In this document: positions 59,901 to 64,000 of the stretch, piece after piece
Layout of the letters: every line of letters starts with the position of its first letter
Position numbering within the stretch: the first letter of the stretch is position 1
Source of the DNA: an archaeon
Lineage (GTDB): Archaea; Thermoproteota; Nitrososphaeria; Nitrososphaerales; Gagatemarchaeaceae
Length of the DNA: 64,000 nucleotides
NCBI GenBank assembly: GCA_016432545.1
Contig: CP066694.1
Location: 558,001 to 622,000, forward strand
Direction of reading: 5' to 3'
Program-made: the position numbers and the translations under genes
Notes under the pieces: model-generated
Told to the model about the DNA's origin: nothing
Database searches by the model: none
Seen by the model: the letters and a program-made list of their open reading frames with translations, nothing else

Positions 59901-60777
59901 CCTGCGCCGCTGAGTTGTCCATGGTGCACGCGGACGGCTGGGTCACCTGGAACTTGTAGACGACCGCGAGCTCAAGCCATCCCCTCGTCCCGGTGTTGTC
60001 GTTGGTCTGTGACCCGATCGAGAGGGCCGCGGTGTTGCTTCCCAGGGCAGTGTTGGCAGAGTATTCGTCGTATTCGTTCTGGTTACGCACAGTAGCGTTC
60101 CTGCAGGTGGAGCCAGTGGAGAAGTCCGTGCCCTTCGCGGTCCCTGCTGTGTAGGAGGCGCTGGGCGTGATCGACTGGCTGGAGCCGCAGGTCTGATAGG
60201 CGGAGTAGACGTAGACAAGGTCTCCGGAGGACGGTGTGAAGGAAGTCACGGAGGAAGAGATTGTTCCTGAGGTGACTGTGCCTGTCCCCGAGGAACTGGT
60301 TCTCAAGACGTCTGAGGCGCCGCTGAACTCCAGGCAGGTGAACCATGCCACTGTGGGCGCGGAACTGAGAGTGATCGTGATTGTGTCGGCCCCGGAAGCG
60401 TGGGTCTGCTGGGCCGAGTAGATGTAGCCCACGAAGTTGGTCGTGGCCCCGCTCGTGGTCGCAGTCTTGTCCTGGGCGAAGGAGTTGCCCAGGGTGTCAG
60501 TGACCGAAGTGACAGTCACGCTGGTCGGATAGTAAGAGAAGGAGACTACCAACAGGTTGTTCTGAACCGGGTTGATGGTGTAGGCGCATGTGGGGGTCGA
60601 CGAAGTGGAGCTCGCGCCAGCCTTTTGCTGCACAAAGGCTGAGGTTGCTCCAGCTGGCGGAGGCGAAACAAGAGCGAGAGCAAGGCCAAGCAGGAGCAAG
60701 GCTAGGACGAAGGTACCTGCCCTCGGCCTGATCGAACGAGAACTTGCAGAACTTACGCTGGCTCTCTCACCACGCAT
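53959..60777 (-). CDS. Giant secreted repeat protein, no C-terminal anchor seen
   Basis: 2272 residues from ATG 60777 (TTG 60789 also possible). Signal peptide: RAGTFVLALLLLGLALALVSPPPAGA. Then: (a) a beta-rich N-terminal domain of about 230 residues ending RGWLELAVVYKF, like lectin/jelly-roll wall domains; (b) nine repeats of about 99 residues with FDSGLSS, TGTSLG, TVCT, SCSGY, RWxCxxC and YYKQWS blocks; (c) a stretch with FHQY blocks; (d) several copies of a divergent InlB-like repeat (GWYESGSAADFGATSP, YSLVVWTSFSEGGFNGTSLS); (e) a final beta domain ending VVRVALS. No membrane helix, sorting motif or catalytic site is visible at the end. Probable surface or released adhesion or filament protein. 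Confidence 0.85.
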   Translation of the reverse strand: MRGERASVSSASSRSIRPRAGTFVLALLLLGLALALVSPPPAGATSAFVQQKAGASSTSSTPTCAYTINPVQNNLLVVSFSYYPTSVTVTSVTDTLGNSFAQDKTATTSGATTNFVGYIYSAQQTHASGADTITITLSSAPTVAWFTCLEFSGASDVLRTSSSGTGTVTSGTISSSVTSFTPSSGDLVYVYSAYQTCGSSQSITPSASYTAGTAKGTDFSTGSTCRNATVRNQNEYDEYSANTALGSNTAALSIGSQTNDNTGTRGWLELAVVYKFQVTQPSACTMDNSAAQVTLALSGGSPTPKTLLCDGASHNILLAPSTSLTATEPSDATNTRDRFSGGATTASVTSCTTGTCSPSWSFTNYAQLRNSYSSTSNAQSTFDSGLGSITVQGTVAGSAGTSLGSMTITGGSSSSTLSNVWSDYNRAVSNFPSTLSGAPANSQWLRSGTCSFSDTTGGNTDVCNYYKQWTNTFSLSATAQSTFDSGLSSVAISGTSLGSSATVCTVTPTSGHSSDTCSGYVDNSNAPSVSTTISTPPANSQWKCSTCNFGSITSGGTTKTVSYYKQWSTTWSAAANAQSTFDSGLSSLTVTGTSLGTSANICSIVPISGHSSDTCSGYIDNSQSGSFPGTIGGSPANSRWACSTCSTSAVSSGGTTVAVNYYKQWTETWQATAKAQSTLDNGLSSLVKGRVFGSAGATICTLSTSGTPATTSCTGYIDNAQSATFDSTMAGAPSNSQWICGSCTTSSQTSGNNLVNVNYYKQWSNSFQLTARAQTSFDSGLSAFSFTGTSLGVSSATVCTAAVTSGQSTASCSGYSDTGQPASIAATIGGSPSNSRWINSAGGSSSTSSISAGGSTYNTDFYKQYSNTFQATARAQTTFDSGLSTLITGNQLGSTSTVCAISPSGGQATGSCSAYTDASGSIAFSATMSGAGSDVRWVCASCPTPSVTSGGSTVNGDYYKQLSNTYQVSARAQASFDTGMSWAVTGVSLGASGTVCTVASAASSSASCTGYSDYNTGVSVAQAASGAPSGSRWQSSVACSFTQTSGGNTNNCDSYKQWSTTWTASAAALAYFDKTDMSATVTGSSFGSTTSLCSISTVSGDASDGCSAYVDHAGAGSFSIVLSSPPSDERWMCSPCTTDSVTSSGSQSVSYYAQLSQTFEATPGAQPLFDPGLGPLLVSGMYLGAGSTLCSIAVVSGSTSASCQAYADYGSIPSSPQTIAGASSNARWACGAAGTCSYAQVTSAGATSSLVYFHQYSQTFSYSVSDGGSPGAPDASGLRFGSSYSQSVTGSPTSTWFDASGSISVTNPLQGSGSTERWEADLPAVPASSSATYSFEFFHQYVLQTSYSTSDSSTPTTAPSLSYTSMGAGVSRSLSAGSMETWLDSGTDWTVSSPITAPSLTERWSSAQTLSGTSSGYSTLAVAFTHQYALSISVPALVGISHLGAVSGGSSCSTSGSTETCWVQAGGSAGIEVDSVVTSGATRYVFSSWSGASTSSSPSTTVLVDSAKSASASFTTQFKVMLRQSGSAEQPVVDYSAGSPSSGQTPISFWADQGSTLTFAFPLTVQGTTGVRYALTSTDRSSGLSVTSATNVSASYRTQYYLNVTTSFSEASGGGWFDSGSSSTFGTAATIEYPSSGTRHLLEGWEGSGTGSYTGTDLSHQVTLSGPISQSATWSTQYLVAYAATGCAVDLSVPQSEWVYSGDNSTLLFTSTSDDGAGTRCTFVADDRPSPVEAPITVNGTYDTSFFLTVSSDHGSPSGEGWYESGSAADFGATSPEYQSSTTRYSLVVWTSFSEGGFNGTSLSSSLEMTGPISESAAWVQQNYVTYSTTGCPFPVSTPGPEWVDENSSATGGFPTSAANGAGVTCRFIGDDRPSLVSQPTNVTATYATEGCVSTCFLVEYQAAGCAFSASLPESEWVQSGDAPTGTYPTAVSNGQGGRCAFSADDRPSEVTENATVTATYRQQYYLGITTSHGSAVGNGWYDSGSRASFALQTSIVVTGSGTRYLFLGWTSYSAGGYNGSLASGAATLGGPVQQTALWSKQFLLTVRSDPSWVTSRPLLQGSPGWYNAGSTLSLTAKRGPFVSPTSDRAYFTSWTSNGWNSTSRFVSVTLSGPVTLTAHYSIPQTIRFSLSGPTRLAPGQVGSYAASYSFAARTVLDQVHVRGSVMKASAGSNFRISCDGTTVWSGDALPKMRMTVSACGGSLTFSRSWFDLSLGHVDSGASHTISLSFDWSFSSTGTFRLLGGVTASSASYFGKTSTAATSPLVVRVALS
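57010..59690 (-). repeat. Nine coding tandem repeats of about 297 nt
   Basis: In-frame units inside the giant secreted protein, each encoding about 99 residues with two to four cysteines and a terminal YYKQW-type motif. Copies are collinear but diverged in sequence, more than the repeats of the pilin-like protein, so this array appears older or less homogenised. Confidence 0.85.
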
Positions 60778-60908
60778 GGTTACACGCAATTACGATTGTG
60801 CACATTTGGGCACCCTTGTTAAGTTCTCCTACGTTTGGGTCAACTCGATTGGATTTATTTTCGAATTTACCTGGATAACCCGCCACTTCTCTATGGTCTT
60901 GCCGTCCC

Positions 60909-61577
60909 CTAGTTCTCGGGCTCAAGCCTGCCGCGCAGAAGGCGCACTGCCCCCGCTATCGCGAGGCCAGAGACGAACCCGCCTATGTGGGCTGCATAGG
61001 CTACCCCGGTGTCCACGCCTCCGGAGGACAATAGCAACTGCAGGAGGAACCAGCCGCCGATGAACCAGTAAGCCCGGACGGGGGCGATGAAGTACCCCAG
61101 GAGAGAGATGACCTGGGCCTTCGGGTAGAACACGAGGTAGGCGGCCAGCGCCCCGGAGATCGCACCCGAGGCCCCGACGCCGGGGATGTAGATGTCCGGA
61201 GGCCCTGTCGCCGCCGAGATGTACACCTGGGCCAGGCCCCCGATCACCCCCGCTGCCAAGTAGAAGGCCAGGTACTTCACATGGCCGAACCGGTCCTCCA
61301 CGTTGTCGCCGAAGACGAACAGGAACAGCATGTTTCCGGCCACGTGCCAGAATCCGGCGTGGAGGAACTGGGAGGTGACAAGGGTCGCAAGGCTCAGTAT
61401 CCCGACCCCTCTGAAGGCCTGGAGGATGAAGTAGGGGACGACCCCGAAATTGATGAAAAGATAGTAGGTCGGCTCGGCGGAGAAATTCCCTGTGAGGACC
61501 AGCTCAGCGACGAAGATGATCAGGTTGAGCCCTATGAGCCCCCAGTTGATCCAAGGCCGCGTGCCCGGCCTGTTCAT
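60909..61577 (-). CDS. Rhomboid family intramembrane serine protease
   Basis: 222 residues with six or seven membrane helices. Hallmarks: HAGFWHVAGNM (His73, His78, Asn82), catalytic Ser137 in GVGASGAISG, and catalytic His197 in AYAAHIGGFVSG. It cleaves substrates within or next to the membrane. Substrate unknown; many surface proteins with single membrane helices, including the one at 3-2291, are encoded in this window. Free-standing between the giant protein gene and the tRNA. Confidence 0.92.
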   Translation of the reverse strand: MNRPGTRPWINWGLIGLNLIIFVAELVLTGNFSAEPTYYLFINFGVVPYFILQAFRGVGILSLATLVTSQFLHAGFWHVAGNMLFLFVFGDNVEDRFGHVKYLAFYLAAGVIGGLAQVYISAATGPPDIYIPGVGASGAISGALAAYLVFYPKAQVISLLGYFIAPVRAYWFIGGWFLLQLLLSSGGVDTGVAYAAHIGGFVSGLAIAGAVRLLRGRLEPEN

Positions 61578-61710
61578 GTCGTAGAGTGGAAGCAGTGGAT
61601 TGGAGCCTCACGACGGAGGGCTTAGTGGATGGTATTACTCCTTTCGCGGTCTCATGTCAAGGCGCCGAGGGTGGGATTTGAACCCACAACCCGATTTCTC
61701 GAGACAGGCT

Positions 61711-61725
61711 CGCCGGCCGATGATT
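61711..61725 (-). other. tRNA-Ser intron 2 (canonical position 37/38)
   Basis: 15 nt. Cleavage after the second base of each 3-nt bulge (AA/A and CG/A) flanking a 4-bp helix CTGG with CCGG (one G-U pair) gives exactly this segment. Confidence 0.85.
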
Positions 61726-61733
61726 TTCCAGGC

Positions 61734-61745
61734 TTGCGCGCTATT
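61734..61745 (-). other. tRNA-Ser intron 1 (non-canonical position 29/30)
   Basis: 12 nt, AATAGCGCGCAA. The bulge-helix-bulge uses GCGC (positions 24-27) with GCGC in the intron, bulges AG/A and AA/G, and an outer GG/CC helix (22-23 with 31-32). It must be removed to form the anticodon stem. Confidence 0.85.
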
Positions 61746-61798
61746 CTGCGCCCTACCAGGTTAGGCGACCTCGGCGTTCCTAACCCGGATGACGGGCG

Positions 61799-61806
61799 CT
61801 TAAAAC
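61799..61806 (-). promoter_or_regulatory. TATA box of tRNA-Ser
   Basis: GGTTTTAAGCGC on the reverse strand, centred about 27 nt before the tRNA 5' end, in the 35-bp gap after the Cbf5 stop. Confidence 0.65.
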
Positions 61807-61810
61807 CTCG

Positions 61811-62791
61811 CTAAGCTCTGGGGGCCTTGACTGGAGGCTGCTTCTTCCAGCCCTTCGGATAGGTGCCTCTGCGCATGACAACCCTCTCCGTGGTCGAGGC
61901 AAGGCCCCTCTTCATCGAAGCGATCTCGTCCGTCGTGAGGAGCGCCTTCCCCACGGCGACCAGCTCCATCTTCGGCGACATAATCGCGAGAGGGTCGTCC
62001 TTCGAGACGCCCTTGGAGACGGAGAGGATCCCCGGGATCCCCACTCTTGCCCCGTGGCAGACCGCGTCGACCGCAGAGTCTCTTACGACCATTCTCTTCG
62101 TCGTCCCAAGCGAGCTCTCCACGGGCTTGACCAGCCGCCTCAGGGGGGCCTCGTCGCCCATCTTCAGCCGGAAGGCCGCGTCGTTGAGCTGATGAAGCGT
62201 AACGAACCCTGCGCCTTCTTCCAGCGGCCCGACCTTTGTCCGCCTCAGCTCGACCATGGTGGCACCGACCCCGAGGACCTCTCCCATGTCGTAGACCAGC
62301 TTCCTGATGTAGGTCCCAGACTGGCACAGGCACCTGAACATGTGCAGGTTGCCGTGGGACTCTGTCAGCTCCAGTTCGTAGACCGTCCTGGTCCTGACCT
62401 GCCTGCTGACCGAGGAGCGCTGGGGCGGCCTCTGAAAGATCTCGCCCGTGAACTCGGCCACTACTGATTCGAGCTGCTTCTTCGGGACTGACGAGTGGAT
62501 GCGGAGGGCGCCCCTGTACTCCTTTGGGAAGAGGAGCAGCAGGCTCAGGGCTTTGGTCGACTGGCCGAGTCCGATGGGGAGAAGGCCCGAGACCCCGGGG
62601 TCGAGGGTGCCGCTGTGCCCTGCCTTCTCGACTCCGAGGAGGCGCCTGACCCAGGCGACGACTTCGTGGCTGGTGGGGCCCCTCGGCTTGTCGAGGGGTA
62701 TCAGGCCGTAGTCCAGGAGCTCCTTGACCGGGCGCTCAGAAGGCGCGAACCCGTGGGTGGGGTCGCTCGGCTCTTCGTCGAGGACGAGCAT
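61811..62791 (-). CDS. cbf5: tRNA/rRNA pseudouridine synthase Cbf5 (archaeal TruB)
   Basis: 326 residues from ATG 62791; TTG 62806 would add five residues. The catalytic Asp is in HSGTLDPGVSGLLPIG. Further TruB motifs: IPLDKPRGPTSHEVVAWVRR, QRPPQRSSVSRQVRTRTVYE and SGTYIRKLVYDMGEVLGVG. The last 80 residues are a PUA domain (MVVRDSAVDAVCHGARVGIP). It works as the core of H/ACA RNPs with L7ae, Nop10 and Gar1. The frame open further upstream is a shadow of cmk. The cmk-cbf5 order is conserved in archaea, though L34e and L14e, often in between, are missing. Confidence 0.94.
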   Translation of the reverse strand: MLVLDEEPSDPTHGFAPSERPVKELLDYGLIPLDKPRGPTSHEVVAWVRRLLGVEKAGHSGTLDPGVSGLLPIGLGQSTKALSLLLLFPKEYRGALRIHSSVPKKQLESVVAEFTGEIFQRPPQRSSVSRQVRTRTVYELELTESHGNLHMFRCLCQSGTYIRKLVYDMGEVLGVGATMVELRRTKVGPLEEGAGFVTLHQLNDAAFRLKMGDEAPLRRLVKPVESSLGTTKRMVVRDSAVDAVCHGARVGIPGILSVSKGVSKDDPLAIMSPKMELVAVGKALLTTDEIASMKRGLASTTERVVMRRGTYPKGWKKQPPVKAPRA

Positions 62792-62811
62792 GTTCCCCTG
62801 GATCAAAGCAC

Positions 62812-63372
62812 TCAGCTCCTCCTGCTCTTCACGTACTCGAGGATGATCTCCGCGACCTGCGCCTCGTCGATGGTGTCGGTGTCGACCACGAGGTCGAAGG
62901 GCCCCAAGTCCTTGCCGAACTCGATCGAGTAGATCTTCTTGTACAGCTTGTAGTTCTCGGTGTCGCGGACCGAGAGGACGGACCTGCACTCTGCCACCGA
63001 GAGCCCGTCCCTCTTCGCCATCCTGGCGGCCCGGCTCTCAACGCTCCCCGAGAGCCAGACCTTGACCCCGTCCCCCGTGAGCCACGGCACCGGATAGCTG
63101 GTGATCACTACGTCGCCCTTCTTAGCTTTCTTCAGGAGCCGCTCGTCCACTTCCTTGTCGAAGCTCGAGGAGCGCTTCCTCTCCTGCAGGAACTTCATCC
63201 CCTCGCCCTTGTCCCACCAGTCCTCGCCGCCGGTGCTGTACCCTTCTTCGGCTGCCATCTCCTTGAGCACGTCTCCCCCTCCCACCATCTGCAGTGAGAG
63301 CTCCGAGGCAACCATCTTCGACACGGTCGTCTTCCCGACCGCCGGCATTCCAGAGATGATTATGGCCTTCAA
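62812..63372 (-). CDS. cmk: Cytidylate kinase (archaeal type)
   Basis: 186 residues from a TTG. P-loop ISGMPAVGKTTVSK, the substrate region GGGDVLKEMAAEEG, and the archaeal signature RDTENYKLYKKIYSIEFGKD, then LGPFDLVVDTDTID. It phosphorylates CMP and dCMP. The start is 9 bp after the DUF106 gene stop. An alternative is a related adenylate-kinase-like nucleotide kinase, but the C-terminal motif favours Cmk. Confidence 0.9.
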   Translation of the reverse strand: MKAIIISGMPAVGKTTVSKMVASELSLQMVGGGDVLKEMAAEEGYSTGGEDWWDKGEGMKFLQERKRSSSFDKEVDERLLKKAKKGDVVITSYPVPWLTGDGVKVWLSGSVESRAARMAKRDGLSVAECRSVLSVRDTENYKLYKKIYSIEFGKDLGPFDLVVDTDTIDEAQVAEIILEYVKSRRS

Positions 63373-63380
63373 GGTCGAGC

Positions 63381-64000
63381 CTAGGTCGTTGTGCGAAGGA
63401 GCTTGCTCAGGATGCCCGAGAAGGTGAAGGAGCTGAGGATGTACCACCAGAACAGAGCCATCGTCCCGTTCGGGTTGACGAGGTAAGGTATCGGATAGGG
63501 CGAGAAGGCCACGGTGACGTTGAGTCCCCCCAGGAAGAAAGCCATCAGGTAGTAAACGCCCAGCAGCGGGACGATGGTGATCCCGGTCACCTTCAGCCGG
63601 GCGGTCTGGATCTTGCTCTGGGTCTGCTTCATGGCCAGATCTCTGCGCGCGAGCTTCTCGAGCCTCGCCTTGTCCTTGGCTAGCGTGGCTTCTCTCTTCT
63701 CTTTGTTGTAATCTGCAAGCTCGGCCTTCATCTTCCTTTCAGCGTCGAGGTTGACGAAACGCCTGGTGACGAACTGGGTCACGAGCCCCAGGCCGACGGA
63801 GGTGAGCGTCACGATGAGCGTGGACTCCGGCGGCCGGATTCCAGGTATTGAGAAGTGTGCCAGGGTGGTCCGCACGGTGTCGTTGACCGCCACGAGGTGT
63901 GGGCCGACCGAGGACTGGGGGACTATGAAGGTGCACCCAGCGAGGGAGCCCTTCGGGTCGGTCTTGCACGTGCCGGAGAGCGAGAGCGAGGCGTTGTCGT
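63381..64000 (-). CDS. DUF106/EMC3-TMCO1-like membrane protein with extracellular Ig-like part (5' partial)
   Basis: The C-terminal 170 residues match archaeal DUF106 (Oxa1/EMC3 superfamily): a first helix STLIVTLTSVGLGLVTQFVT, a cytoplasmic coiled coil (ERKMKAELADYNKEKREATL), two more helices (ITIVPLLGVYYLMAFFLGGL and GTMALFWWYILSSFTFSGIL). The frame stays open from GTG 63893 to the window edge and reads LSLSGTCKTDPKGSLAGCTF, then VPQSSVGPHLVAVNDT, which looks like an IPT/TIG-type extracellular repeat with a cysteine pair. Usual DUF106 proteins lack this. DUF106 helps insert membrane proteins; it sits upstream of cmk as in other archaea. Confidence 0.75.
   Translation of the reverse strand, partial: DNASLSLSGTCKTDPKGSLAGCTFIVPQSSVGPHLVAVNDTVRTTLAHFSIPGIRPPESTLIVTLTSVGLGLVTQFVTRRFVNLDAERKMKAELADYNKEKREATLAKDKARLEKLARRDLAMKQTQSKIQTARLKVTGITIVPLLGVYYLMAFFLGGLNVTVAFSPYPIPYLVNPNGTMALFWWYILSSFTFSGILSKLLRTTT

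Larger units (their letters stand above)
61663..61775 (-). tRNA. trnS-GGA: tRNA-Ser(GGA) with two introns
   Basis: Acceptor GCCGAGG/CCTCGGC with discriminator G73, D-arm GCCT/GGGC with CCTGGTA loop, variable arm CTCG-AGAAAT-CGGG, T-arm GTGGG-TTCAAAT-CCCAC. The uninterrupted gene is 113 nt. Removing 61734-61745 (12 nt, between positions 29 and 30) and 61711-61725 (15 nt, canonical 37/38 site) leaves an 86-nt type II tRNA with a perfect anticodon stem CAGGC/GCCTG and loop CTGGAAA (anticodon GGA). Each excision site is supported by a bulge-helix-bulge: central helix GCGC/GCGC with bulges AGA and AAG for the first, CTGG/CCGG with AAA and CGA for the second. CCA is not fully encoded. Cbf5 lies just upstream. 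Confidence 0.93.

Noticed and set aside
61629-61814. Small forward protein with GFEPTTRFLETG
   Set aside because: This is the well-known false translation of the antisense strand of a tRNA gene; the tRNA-Ser lies here.

Overview
The window is a GC-rich archaeal chromosome segment. Translation and transcription genes are of the archaeal/eukaryotic type: aIF2-gamma, aIF5B, Rpo3/7/10, Spt4, ribosomal proteins S6e, S24e, S27ae, S28e, L7ae, L18e and L24e, Cbf5, and deoxyhypusine synthase. Isoprenoids are made through mevalonate kinase and isopentenyl phosphate kinase. TATA boxes sit about 25 nt before many starts, and many genes appear leaderless or begin with TTG or GTG. Gene content and order fit a member of the Nitrososphaerota (Thaumarchaeota) or a close relative, possibly not an ammonia oxidiser. 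That placement is inference; no marker was aligned.

Region 1 (1-14.6 kb) is a surface and pilus locus. It holds the end of an Ig-repeat membrane protein, an operon of secretion ATPase, GspF/FlaJ-like platform and membrane-anchored methyltransferase, and an operon of one small pilin followed by a 2007-residue protein. That giant protein has a prepilin-type N-terminus in front of 13 cysteine-bearing Ig-like repeats. Two more small pilins run the other way.

Region 2 (14.7-22.3 kb) is accessory: one V4R protein, two ACT-V4R paralogues, several unknown small proteins, a winged-helix regulator and a secreted S53 (sedolisin) peptidase.

Region 3 (22.4-36.5 kb) is mostly informational: aIF2-gamma with a PIN protein, a secreted beta-helix protein, NadE, Rpo7-Spt4-dephospho-CoA kinase, S24e-S27ae, an unusual nucleotidyltransferase-kinase fusion coupled to an HExxH protein, an Lrp/AsnC regulator, S6e, aIF5B, Ndk, L24e, S28e and L7ae. 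A LAGLIDADG endonuclease gene lies inverted between S28e and L24e.

Region 4 (36.5-54 kb) is a reverse-strand block (Rpo3-L18e-L13-S9-Rpo10-S2-MEMO-MVK-IPK-prenyl synthase-GluRS) facing away from S13-S4-S11. These two sets normally form one co-directional cluster. They are followed by an HTH/S-layer-like/EF-hand protein, GlmS, deoxyhypusine synthase, PurA and GuaB.

Region 5 (54-64 kb) has a second giant secreted repeat protein (about 2270 residues), a rhomboid protease, a tRNA-Ser(GGA) containing two small introns, Cbf5, cytidylate kinase, and a DUF106/EMC3-family membrane protein whose extracellular-type N-terminal part runs off the window.

The most interesting items are the giant pilin with its own assembly genes, the doubly interrupted tRNA-Ser, the homing endonuclease that splits a ribosomal operon, the nucleotidyltransferase-kinase/HExxH pair, and the DUF106 protein with an Ig-like extension.
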